Positions 8,134 to 14,403 of a stretch of 14,403 nucleotides of DNA are shown here, one piece after another. The notes under the pieces were generated by a model, which worked only from the letters and a program-made list of their open reading frames with translations, was not told the DNA's origin and did not search any database. The position numbers and the translations under genes were made by a program. Every line of letters begins with the position of its first letter. Position 1 is the stretch's first letter. The DNA is from JAYRWN01 sp041917975 (GTDB lineage: Bacteria; Bacteroidota; Bacteroidia; Chitinophagales; Saprospiraceae), in assembly GCA_041917975.1 (NCBI GenBank), contig JAYRWN010000231.1, positions 1 through 14,403 of the forward strand, given 5' to 3'.

Positions 8134-8173
8134 ATTCCACGACCAAAAAAGTTTGATCGTGGAATATTTTTTT
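8134..8173 (+). terminator. Strong rho-independent terminator upstream of purF
   Basis: Stem arms ATTCCACGACCAAA (8134-8147) and TTTGATCGTGGAAT (8152-8165) give 13 of 14 pairs, with one C-A mismatch at 8143/8156 and a 4-nt loop. A and seven T residues follow. The T-run is on the plus strand only, so it ends a plus-strand transcript that starts inside 7792-8130. The nearest upstream plus-strand protein gene is transketolase, 1.3 kb away and with the antisense LD-carboxypeptidase gene between them. Confidence 0.75.
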
Positions 8174-8178
8174 CAGCA

Positions 8179-8199
8179 TAATCCAACGGGAATGGATTA
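8179..8199. promoter_or_regulatory. Palindromic operator candidate upstream of the purF promoter
   Basis: TAATCCA (8179-8185) and TGGATTA (8193-8199) form a perfect 7-bp inverted repeat with a 7-bp spacer. It lies about 26 bp before the TTTG -33 element of the purF promoter, a position suited to an activator or repressor. The same TAATCC/GGATTA word recurs at 7988-7993, 8055-8060 and 8103-8108. Regulator unknown. Confidence 0.35.
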
Positions 8200-8224
8200 A
8201 ATAAGGCGGACAAAAGATTACTTT

Positions 8225-8256
8225 TTTGTTTCCTAATTAATTTAAGGTTAATTTTG
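8225..8256 (+). promoter_or_regulatory. Bacteroidota-type promoter of purF
   Basis: TTTG (8225-8228) and TAATTTTG (8249-8256), a full TAnnTTTG match, are separated by 20 bp, close to the consensus for the primary sigma factor of this phylum. Transcription would start near 8260-8264, leaving about 16-20 nt before the ATG at 8280. No Shine-Dalgarno sequence is evident. This is the best promoter in the window, and it lies downstream of the 8134-8173 terminator. Confidence 0.65.
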
Positions 8257-8279
8257 CCTTAAGTTTTCCAGTCTAATTT

Positions 8280-10172
8280 ATGAGTGAGCTAATAAAACAT
8301 GAATGCGGGTTGGCCGTCGTCCGGTTACTCCGTCCACTGAGTTATTATTACGAAAAATACGGCACTGCCCTCTACGGACTGCAGAAAATGCAGCTGTTGA
8401 TGCAAAAAATGCGCAACCGGGGCCAGGATGGTGCCGGACTAGTCACCATTAAACTGGACCCTCAACCCGGCACACGTTACATCAGCCGCAAAAGGGCCAA
8501 TTCATCTACTTACCTGAAAGACTTGTTTGAAGGTATATTTGATCATTTTAATAAATTAAGCCCGGACCAACTAAATGACCCGGATTGGCTCAAAGCAAAT
8601 ATTCCCTACACCGGGGAGCTAATCATGGGTCACCTGCGTTACGGCACGCACGGCGATAACAGCATCGAAGCGGTACATCCCTTTCTGCGCACGAATAATT
8701 GGATCAGCCGTAACCTGGTACTCGCCGGTAATTTTAACATGACCAATGTAGATGAGTTGTTCGGACACCTCATTCAATTGGGTCAGCATCCGAAAGAAAA
8801 ATCGGACACCGTGACGGTTATGGAAAAAATTGGCCATTTCCTGGATGATGAAGTGCAGCGTTTATTTGATTGGTATAAGCCGGATGGTTATACGAATGAA
8901 GAAATAAATACCCTGATTTTTGAGAACCTGGATGTGCAGCGCTTATTGCGCCGGGCTTGCCGCAAATTTGATGGAGGCTATGCTTTGGCCGGTTTTCTGG
9001 GGTATGGAGATGCCTTTGTGATTCGTGATCCTAATGGCATTCGTCCGGCCTATTATTATGCTGATGAGGAGGTGGTGGTGATGGCGTCAGAAAGGCCGGC
9101 TATTCAAACGGCTTTTGGTATCCATTACACTAAAATAAAAGAACTAGACCCGGGCAATGCCCTGATTATCAAAAAATCGGGTCGCCTATCCGAAGTGCCC
9201 TTCACTCCGGCCGGAGAAAAACTTAGTTGTTCCTTTGAGCGGATTTATTTCTCCCGGGGCACAGACCGGGATATCTATAATGAGCGTAAACAACTGGGGC
9301 GCAACCTGGCCGACAAAGTATTGGAAGCGGTGGATTTTGATTTTGAAAATACTATTTTCTCTTACGTGCCCAATACTGCTGAAACAGCATTTTTTGGCTT
9401 AATGGAAGGCCTGCAGGATCATCTTAACCGGATAAAAAAACAACGCATCCTGAATTTGGGGGCTAGCCCAACTAACGAGGACCTGGAAAAAATACTTAGT
9501 CTTCGGCTGCGCGCCGAGAAATTAGCGGTGAAGGACGACAAAATGCGCACGTTTATCGCCGATGAGGTGGTAAGGGGTGGCATGGTCTCTCATGTGTACG
9601 ATGTTACGTATGGATTGGTAAATAATTATGAAGACACGGTCGTATTGGTCGATGACTCCATAGTGCGGGGGACCACGCTACGGGACAGCATCATTCAGAT
9701 CGTCTCGACACTGAAACCCAAAAAGATCATCATTGTTTCTTCAGCGCCCCAAATCAGGTATCCGGATTGTTATGGCATTGATATGTCCCAAATCTCTAAG
9801 TTCGTAGCTTTTCAAGCGTTGGTGAGGCTGCTTAATGAGCATGGAAAAGCACATCTGCTGGATGAAGTATATTATCGCTGTAAAGCCCAGGAGGAACTAC
9901 CCAAAGAAGAGGTACGCAATGAAGTCAAAGAGTTATACGGCATGTTTACTTCTGAACAAATAGCGGACAAGATTGCCCAAATTGTTACTCCTCCGGGTAT
10001 CAACATAGAAGTCAAAGTTATTTACCAAAGCCTCGAAGGGTTGCACCATGCCTGCCCGAACAATCGCGGAGACTGGTATTTCAGTGGCAGATATCCTACA
10101 CCCGGAGGTAATGCTGTTGTTAATCGCGCCTTCATAAACTTTATGGAGAAAAAAGAGGTTCGAGCCTATTAA
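8280..10172 (+). CDS. purF: Amidophosphoribosyltransferase, long Bacteroidota-type
   Basis: A 630-residue PurF homologue, the enzyme that makes 5-phosphoribosylamine from PRPP and glutamine in the first step of purine synthesis. The N-terminal class II glutaminase domain has its nucleophile at C9 (KHECGLAVV), so eight residues would be removed on maturation. It also carries RNRGQDGAGL (45-54), GHLRYGTHGD (117-126) and FDGGYALAGFLG (230-241). The phosphoribosyltransferase domain has SFERIYFSRGT (318-328), VPNTAETAFFG (363-373) and the PRPP-binding loop VVLVDDSIVRGTT (454-466). It is about 120-150 residues longer than E. coli or B. subtilis PurF, with extra sequence in the glutaminase part (about 84-112 and 190-225) and a C-terminal tail containing HHACPNN (589-595) and YPTPGGNAVVNRAF (605-618). 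Some Bacteroidota carry both this long form and a standard PurF, so its being the main biosynthetic enzyme is likely but not proven. It is transcribed alone. Confidence 0.9.
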   Translation: MSELIKHECGLAVVRLLRPLSYYYEKYGTALYGLQKMQLLMQKMRNRGQDGAGLVTIKLDPQPGTRYISRKRANSSTYLKDLFEGIFDHFNKLSPDQLNDPDWLKANIPYTGELIMGHLRYGTHGDNSIEAVHPFLRTNNWISRNLVLAGNFNMTNVDELFGHLIQLGQHPKEKSDTVTVMEKIGHFLDDEVQRLFDWYKPDGYTNEEINTLIFENLDVQRLLRRACRKFDGGYALAGFLGYGDAFVIRDPNGIRPAYYYADEEVVVMASERPAIQTAFGIHYTKIKELDPGNALIIKKSGRLSEVPFTPAGEKLSCSFERIYFSRGTDRDIYNERKQLGRNLADKVLEAVDFDFENTIFSYVPNTAETAFFGLMEGLQDHLNRIKKQRILNLGASPTNEDLEKILSLRLRAEKLAVKDDKMRTFIADEVVRGGMVSHVYDVTYGLVNNYEDTVVLVDDSIVRGTTLRDSIIQIVSTLKPKKIIIVSSAPQIRYPDCYGIDMSQISKFVAFQALVRLLNEHGKAHLLDEVYYRCKAQEELPKEEVRNEVKELYGMFTSEQIADKIAQIVTPPGINIEVKVIYQSLEGLHHACPNNRGDWYFSGRYPTPGGNAVVNRAFINFMEKKEVRAY

Positions 10173-10203
10173 TCGCGACTCAGTCATACATAAAGCCAAA
10201 ATA

Positions 10204-10233
10204 AAAAGCCGCCTGTCGGAACAGACGGCTTTT
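10204..10233. terminator. Bidirectional terminator between purF and mscL
   Basis: AAAAGCCG (10204-10211) pairs with CGGCTTTT (10226-10233). After a C-A mismatch, CTGT pairs with ACAG around a CGGA loop (10217-10220). T-runs follow on both strands (TTTTC ATTTT on plus, TTTTTATTTT on minus). It lies 31 bp after the purF stop and 20 bp beyond the mscL stop, so it can end both convergent transcripts. Confidence 0.85.
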
Positions 10234-10252
10234 CATTTTGCAAAAGATAAGC

Positions 10253-10654
10253 TTATTTTTTTAACAGGTCACGGATTTGGCCTAACAATTCTTCGGTGGT
10301 AGGTCCGGCCGGAGGTGGCGGTGCTTCGGCTTTTTTGAGCTTATTCATGCCTTTGACGACTAAAAACATCACCCAGGCAATTATTAGGAAGTTAATCACG
10401 GTACCAATGAACTTACCGTACATTAAAGCTGATTCGGCTTTGATAACAGTTCCATCCGCGGCTATTTCGCCGGGCGATAACACTATTTTGGCTGCGGATA
10501 AATCTCCAATTTGAAATATTTTTCCTACTAACGGCATCGCTAATCCGTCCACGAAGGCGGTTACGACTGTACCGAAAGCAGCTCCCATAACCAAACCGAC
10601 CGCGATGTCGACAAGGTTACCTTTGACTGCAAAATCCTTAAATTCTTTAAGCAT
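10253..10654 (-). CDS. mscL: Large-conductance mechanosensitive channel MscL
   Basis: A 133-residue inner-membrane protein of usual MscL length (E. coli 136). MscL forms a pentameric channel that opens under membrane tension to release solutes on hypo-osmotic shock. Visible features are the N-terminal amphipathic helix MLKEFKDFAVKGN (1-13); the pore-lining TM1 LVDIAVGLVMGAAFGTVVTAFV (14-35) with its small-residue G/A faces; a periplasmic loop (about 48-76); TM2 YGKFIGTVINFLIIAWVMFLVV (79-100); a proline-rich linker (APPPPAGP); and the C-terminal cytoplasmic helix EELLGQIRDLLKK. It lies 49 bp downstream of aconitase on the same strand with no terminator between, so read-through is possible, but a near-consensus -7 box (10685-10692) offers separate expression. 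Confidence 0.97.
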   Translation of the reverse strand: MLKEFKDFAVKGNLVDIAVGLVMGAAFGTVVTAFVDGLAMPLVGKIFQIGDLSAAKIVLSPGEIAADGTVIKAESALMYGKFIGTVINFLIIAWVMFLVVKGMNKLKKAEAPPPPAGPTTEELLGQIRDLLKK

Positions 10655-10684
10655 AGTTGAAATGTTTAGGTCATTTAATATGCT

Positions 10685-10692
10685 TAAAGTTA
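10685..10692 (-). promoter_or_regulatory. Possible -7 box for mscL
   Basis: On the minus strand this reads TAACTTTA, one base off TAnnTTTG, 30 bp before the mscL ATG. No TTG is found at -33 spacing, so this may be only an AT-rich coincidence. Confidence 0.2.
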
Positions 10693-10703
10693 GAAAAAGT
10701 TGT

Positions 10704-12974
10704 TTATTTAATACCTAAGTCTTTACGAATTTTATTTAACGCCGATCCGGCTTTTAACCACTCAATCTGCGCCTCATTATAAGTATGATTGACTTCGAAC
10801 CGGTCCTGTGTGCCGTCGGCATGATTTAAAACTACCAGTAGGTTTTTACCTGGCTGGAAAGTATCAAAACCCTGGATGTCTACCAGATCATCTTGGCGCA
10901 CCAGATTATAATCCGCCGGATTTATGAACGTAAAGGCCAGCATGCCCTGCTTTTTCAGATTGGTTTGATGAATGCGCGCAAAAGATTTAACGATCACGGC
11001 ATTTACACCTAAATAGCGGGGTTCCATGGCAGCATGTTCCCGGGAGGAGCCTTCGCCATAGTTTTCTTCACCAAAAACCACCGTGCCTATCCCTAATTTT
11101 TTATAATGACGGGCAGAATCCGGAACACCCAGATAGGTTCCACTTTCTACATTCAGGACTTTATTGGTTTCGCCATTGAAAGCGTTGATCGCACCAATAA
11201 ACAGGTTGTTGGAAATATTTTCCAGATGTCCGCGATATTTCAGCCACGGTCCGGCCATAGAGATATGATCTGTTGTACACTTCCCTTGAGCTTTTAGTAA
11301 CACACGCATGTCCTTCAGTTTGTCCGCCGTAATGGGTTCAAATGGTTCGAGAAGTTGTAACCGGTCTGAACCCGGTGCGATCAGCACGTCTACCTGGCTA
11401 CCATCGGCTTCAGGAGTCTGATATCCGGCATCTTCCACCTCAAAGCCGCGTTTGGGCAACTCATCACCCTGAGGTGGGTCCAGCATGACTTGCTCTCCTT
11501 TCTCATTAATCAGGCTGTCCTTTAATGGGTTAAAGGTCAGGTCGCCTGCGATGGTGAAAGCAGTAACCAATTCCGGAGAAGCCACGAAGGCGTGGGTATT
11601 GGGATTGCCATCATTCCGTTTAGAGAAATTGCGATTAAAGGAGGTGATGATGGAATTTTTTCTATTTGGATCAGTGGTATGTCTTTCCCATTGGCCTATA
11701 CAAGGGCCACAGGCGTTAGCCAGAACTACTGCTCCTATTTCTTCAAAAGCGTTAAGCAAACCATCCCGTTCTACCGTATAGCGAATAAGTTCTGAACCGG
11801 GCGTAACGGTAAATTCCGCCTTTACTTTCAAATGTTTTTTTGCAGCCTGACGGGCTATGGACGCTGCCCGGTCCAAATCCTCATAAGAAGAGTTGGTGCA
11901 GGATCCAATCAGTCCGACCTCCAGCGCAGCTGGATAATTATTATCTTTCACGGCTTTAGCGAATTGCGAAATAGGCCAAGCCAGATCTGGGGTGTAAGGA
12001 CCATTGACGTGCGGTTCCAATTGACTAAGGTCGATTTCTATAACCTGATCGAAATATTTTTCCGGATGGGCATAACACCCCGGGTCACCGGTCAGGTGCC
12101 CGGCTATGCCATCCGCTAGTTTGGCTACTTCGGCCCGGCCGGTCGCCTGCAAGTAACGGCTCATGGACGAGTCGTACCCAAAAGTAGAGGTGGTAGCTCC
12201 TATTTCAGCTCCCATGTTACAGATCGTTCCTTTTCCTGTGCAGGACATGGAACGTGCGCCTTCTCCGAAATATTCCACAATCGCACCGGTACCGCCTTTT
12301 ACGGTAAGGATACCGGCTACTTTTAATATCACGTCTTTAGGTGATGCCCACCCGTTCAGTTTGCCTTTCAAATGTACGCCGATCAGTTTAGGCATACGCA
12401 GCTCCCAGGCCATCCCAGCCATCACATCCACGGCATCGGCGCCACCTACGCCGATAGCCACCATACCGAGGCCACCAGCATTGGGCGTATGAGAGTCTGT
12501 CCCAATCATCATACCACCTGGAAAAGCATAGTTTTCCAGCACGATCTGATGGATAATGCCTGCTCCCGGCTTCCAAAAGCCAATACCATATTTATTGGAT
12601 ATCGACGCCAAAAACTCAAATACTTCCGCGCTGCCTTCTTTGGCCTCTTTAAGATCTTTTTCGGCGCCCAGCCGAGCCAGGATAAGGTGGTCACAATGGA
12701 CGGTGGTCGGTACAGCGGTTTGTTTACGACCACACATCATAAATTGTAATAACGCCATTTGAGCGGTCGCATCTTGCATGGCTACCCGGTCTGGAGCAAA
12801 AAACACATAGTCACCGCCTCTTTTATAGTCTTTTAGTGGTGAGTCTTCGTGCAGATGTGAAAACAAGATCTTTTCTGCCAAGGTCAATGGCCTGCCTACC
12901 ACTTGACGGGCCTGATTTATTTTAGCCGGCATGGCCGCATATACCGCGCGGATCATCTCCAGATCGAATACCAT
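10704..12974 (-). CDS. acn: Aconitate hydratase, mitochondrial-type
   Basis: A 756-residue [4Fe-4S] enzyme that interconverts citrate and isocitrate in the TCA cycle. Its length and motifs match the mitochondrial-type aconitases of Bacteroidota rather than the longer AcnA/IRP-type (about 890) or AcnB. Visible are QTAVPTTVHCDHL (85-97), the GTDSHTPNAGGLG loop (158-170), and the three cluster ligands C359 (LIGSCTNSS) and C422/C425 (NACGPCIG). The C-terminal swivel domain has KCTTDHISMAGPWLKYRGHL (565-584) and the active-site Ser segment ENYGEGSSREHAAMEPR (637-653). All key residues are present and nothing suggests a break. A consensus -7 box lies 35 bp upstream of the ATG. It sits 79 bp downstream of the GCS2-CBS gene and 49 bp upstream of mscL on the same strand, with no clear terminator on either side. 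Confidence 0.97.
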   Translation of the reverse strand: MVFDLEMIRAVYAAMPAKINQARQVVGRPLTLAEKILFSHLHEDSPLKDYKRGGDYVFFAPDRVAMQDATAQMALLQFMMCGRKQTAVPTTVHCDHLILARLGAEKDLKEAKEGSAEVFEFLASISNKYGIGFWKPGAGIIHQIVLENYAFPGGMMIGTDSHTPNAGGLGMVAIGVGGADAVDVMAGMAWELRMPKLIGVHLKGKLNGWASPKDVILKVAGILTVKGGTGAIVEYFGEGARSMSCTGKGTICNMGAEIGATTSTFGYDSSMSRYLQATGRAEVAKLADGIAGHLTGDPGCYAHPEKYFDQVIEIDLSQLEPHVNGPYTPDLAWPISQFAKAVKDNNYPAALEVGLIGSCTNSSYEDLDRAASIARQAAKKHLKVKAEFTVTPGSELIRYTVERDGLLNAFEEIGAVVLANACGPCIGQWERHTTDPNRKNSIITSFNRNFSKRNDGNPNTHAFVASPELVTAFTIAGDLTFNPLKDSLINEKGEQVMLDPPQGDELPKRGFEVEDAGYQTPEADGSQVDVLIAPGSDRLQLLEPFEPITADKLKDMRVLLKAQGKCTTDHISMAGPWLKYRGHLENISNNLFIGAINAFNGETNKVLNVESGTYLGVPDSARHYKKLGIGTVVFGEENYGEGSSREHAAMEPRYLGVNAVIVKSFARIHQTNLKKQGMLAFTFINPADYNLVRQDDLVDIQGFDTFQPGKNLLVVLNHADGTQDRFEVNHTYNEAQIEWLKAGSALNKIRKDLGIK

Positions 12975-13009
12975 ATCTTATCTTTTTGAGTGATTTAAAA
13001 AACGAAATG

Positions 13010-13017
13010 CAAAAGTA
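13010..13017 (-). promoter_or_regulatory. -7 box of the aconitase promoter
   Basis: On the minus strand this reads TACTTTTG, a full TAnnTTTG match, 35 bp before the ATG at 12974, giving a leader of about 25-30 nt. The -33 region 19-20 bp upstream reads only TGGG/CTGG, so the -33 contact is weak. The position in the 79-bp gap after the GCS2-CBS gene supports separate transcription of aconitase. Confidence 0.45.
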
Positions 13018-13053
13018 AACAAAAGCAGGCTTCCTACCCAGGAAAAAACGCAC

Positions 13054-14403
13054 TTATCGTTGTGACAATCTTTCGATAAGCCGGGTGGAAATGCGCAGAA
13101 AATCCATCTCTGTGATGATTCCGATAAGTTCATACTCATTGATGACCACTGGTAGGCAACCGATCCTTTTATCTTTCATAATTTCCATGGCCTCCAAAAG
13201 CGTAGCATCGGGATTTATGGTGATGGGGTTTTCGATCATGATATCTTCGACGGTACGCACATGGCGGTTCATCCGATTACAATGCTCAGAATAATAGCGC
13301 AGTAACAAACGGGAGGTAATGAGACCTACGAGATGCCCATTTTCATCTTCCACCGGCATATACCTGATCTTACGCCAATCCATCATCTGGGCCACAAATT
13401 GTATGATGTCATCTTTACGCACCGTAAATAAATCCGTAGTCATAAACTCAGAAACCACCAGTTTAGCCGGTTGGTAATGTTTCAGGTCTCTGAGCTCGGG
13501 CAGAGGCCATTCGTGACCCGGAATACCGATACGTGTGTTTTCGATCATGGCAGAGGTTAAGGTACTTAATGCCTCATCTTTTGAAGTTTCTTTGAGTAGT
13601 TTGGTGTACGCGCGAAGGGACCAACGTGCCCCGTTCAAGTGTGTGGCCGCCCGTTTTTCAATGATCCCTAAATAACGGTCAACATCCTGTGCATCCACAT
13701 CATAGGCCCGCAACCCCTCATGAGCCAGCGGCAACAATTCTTTTAGAATCAAATCAGTAGCCGGAATTTTACGGTCGTCCAACCAATTGAATTTGGTATC
13801 AATGCCGAATTTGGCTGCCTTTTCAAAATTATCGCGGATATCTTCAAAAGAGAGATGTTTACGCACGTCGTCTATATTTTTACCCATGGCCAACATGCAG
13901 CCAAGCCAAAAAGCCGCATTCGCGACCTCGTCCATGACTGTAGGCCCTGAAGCAAAGACCCTGTTTTCTATTCTCAAGTGGGGTTTGCCATTTTCACTGA
14001 TGCCATAACAAGGCCTATTCCACCGGTAAACTGTGGAATTATGCACTTGCAGTGCCTTAAGTTTAGGTACCTGTCCTCTTTTGACTAACTCCAGGCTCTC
14101 CTCCTCTATCTCACTGGCCAGTAAGACGCGGTAGCGGGCAATATCCTCCCGATAAATGTCCAGAATGGAATCGTTCATCCAGTTTTTACCAAAGTGTACC
14201 CTGGGGCTGCGTTCGCGCATGTGCTGCTGGCTCGACCGGGTATCCAGCGCCTGTTGGAACATGGCTATCCTCGACTCGTGCCACAGCCGTTTGCCAAACA
14301 CCAGGGGCGAATTGGCCGCAATGGCCATGACCGGCCCGGCCAAGGTTTGGGCTATATTGTACATGTGCACAAAATCGTCCGGAGACACCTGCAGATGCAC
14401 CTG
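13054..14403 (-). CDS. GCS2-like glutamate-cysteine ligase family domain fused to two CBS domains (partial, N-terminus outside window)
   Basis: The frame is open to the window edge. The only start-like codon near the edge is a GTG at 14400 inside QVHLQVSPDDF, a typical internal segment of the family, so the true start lies outside. Residues counted from that point: about 1-305 resemble the C-terminal half of carboxylate-amine ligases of the GCS2 (YbdK/COG2170) type, with HLQVSPDDF, RSSQQHMRER (55-64), RIENRVFASGPTVMDEVANAAFWLG (143-167) and HLNGARWSLR (254-263). Two CBS domains follow: about 315-370 (VSEFMTTDLFTVRKDD ... RYMPVEDENGHLVGLITSR) and 384-440 (VEDIMIENPITINPDATL ... LPVVINEYELIGIITEMD). 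CBS pairs usually bind adenine nucleotides, so activity may respond to energy state. GCS2 relatives join glutamate to an amine by ATP-dependent ligation, but the substrate here is unknown. The domain split is clear; the function is inference. Confidence 0.8.
   Translation of the reverse strand, partial: QVHLQVSPDDFVHMYNIAQTLAGPVMAIAANSPLVFGKRLWHESRIAMFQQALDTRSSQQHMRERSPRVHFGKNWMNDSILDIYREDIARYRVLLASEIEEESLELVKRGQVPKLKALQVHNSTVYRWNRPCYGISENGKPHLRIENRVFASGPTVMDEVANAAFWLGCMLAMGKNIDDVRKHLSFEDIRDNFEKAAKFGIDTKFNWLDDRKIPATDLILKELLPLAHEGLRAYDVDAQDVDRYLGIIEKRAATHLNGARWSLRAYTKLLKETSKDEALSTLTSAMIENTRIGIPGHEWPLPELRDLKHYQPAKLVVSEFMTTDLFTVRKDDIIQFVAQMMDWRKIRYMPVEDENGHLVGLITSRLLLRYYSEHCNRMNRHVRTVEDIMIENPITINPDATLLEAMEIMKDKRIGCLPVVINEYELIGIITEMDFLRISTRLIERLSQR

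Larger units (their letters stand above)
7950..8173 (+). ncRNA. Candidate structured small RNA ending at a strong terminator (unassigned)
   Basis: The 488-bp space 7792-8279 has no open frame longer than about 16 codons, yet its right half is rich in paired segments and ends in a strong intrinsic terminator (8134-8173) that no plus-strand protein gene needs. Pairings seen: CCTGACT (7982-7988) with AGTCAGG (8050-8056); ACTAATCC (7986-7993) with GGATTAGT (8055-8062); GGAATG (8002-8007) with CATTCC (8032-8037); TTGGCGAAC (8069-8077) with GTTCGTCAA (8083-8091). GGATTAG (8055-8061) can also pair with CTAATCC (8102-8108), so some pairings exclude others. A possible promoter is TTTG (7917-7920), 20 bp before TTTATTTA (7941-7948), an imperfect -7 box. 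The 5' end is therefore uncertain. I found no match to the consensus of tmRNA, RNase P, SRP RNA or the purine riboswitch. A 6S-type RNA (e.g. the 6S-Flavo family) cannot be excluded. Since purF has its own promoter downstream, a free small RNA is likelier than a purF leader. Confidence 0.4.

Noticed and set aside
8280..8330. Purine riboswitch or attenuator controlling purF
   Set aside because: The conserved purine-riboswitch core is absent, and a near-consensus promoter (8225-8256) lies between the terminator and the gene, so the upstream structure need not be part of the purF leader.
12163..12749. Overlapping plus-strand open frames of 95-125 codons opposite aconitase
   Set aside because: They mirror the highly conserved aconitase coding strand and show no domain, signal or start context.
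14380..14400. GTG at 14400 as the true start of the GCS2-CBS gene
   Set aside because: The codon lies within a conserved internal segment and the frame stays open to the edge of the window, so the gene is truncated by the window.
1..14403. Mobile elements, CRISPR arrays, tRNA or defence systems
   Set aside because: No transposase, integrase, regularly spaced repeats, terminal repeats or tRNA-like cloverleaf was found; all genes look chromosomal and intact apart from the two cut by the edges.

Overview
The window looks like a chromosomal segment from a member of the Bacteroidota, plausibly near the Saprospiria/Chitinophagia/Cytophagia. Several things point there: Bacteroidota-type variants of transketolase and of a long amidophosphoribosyltransferase, a DUF5916-type outer-membrane protein, a mitochondrial-type aconitase, weak or absent Shine-Dalgarno sequences, and promoter elements of the Bacteroidota type (TTTG / TAnnTTTG). 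This placement rests on protein and promoter style only; no rRNA gene or other marker is present. I see no mobile element, CRISPR array, tRNA or rRNA, and both ends of the window cut through genes.

Layout. 1-537 (minus) is the N-terminal part of a WecA/TagO-like polyprenyl-phosphate sugar-1-phosphate transferase. A 237-bp divergent gap separates it from a plus-strand pair: a small secreted protein with a CFFC motif (775-1230) and a membrane-anchored sorbosone-dehydrogenase-like beta-propeller (1265-2410). Facing them is a large exported DUF5916-type protein (2421-4607, minus). Then come transketolase (4786-6807, plus) and a Tat-signal-bearing LD-carboxypeptidase (6796-7791, minus), whose 3' ends overlap by 12 bp. 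A 488-bp gene-free region follows. It holds paired segments, a strong plus-oriented terminator, repeated TAATCC/GGATTA words, a palindrome and a good promoter just before a purF-type gene (8280-10172, plus). A bidirectional terminator separates purF from a minus-strand series: mscL (10253-10654), aconitase (10704-12974) and the C-terminal part of a GCS2-like ligase fused to two CBS domains (13054-14403, truncated by the window).

How the genes relate. Most are housekeeping: pentose phosphate pathway (transketolase), TCA cycle (aconitase), a PurF-family enzyme of purine metabolism, cell-wall recycling (LD-carboxypeptidase), polysaccharide initiation (WecA-like) and osmotic protection (MscL). 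No large new multi-gene system is visible. The two best candidates for something undescribed are the probable small structured RNA locus upstream of purF, with its recurring TAATCC/GGATTA elements, and the GCS2-CBS fusion protein, whose product is unknown. A third, smaller point is the pairing of the CFFC secreted protein with the sorbosone-dehydrogenase-like gene.
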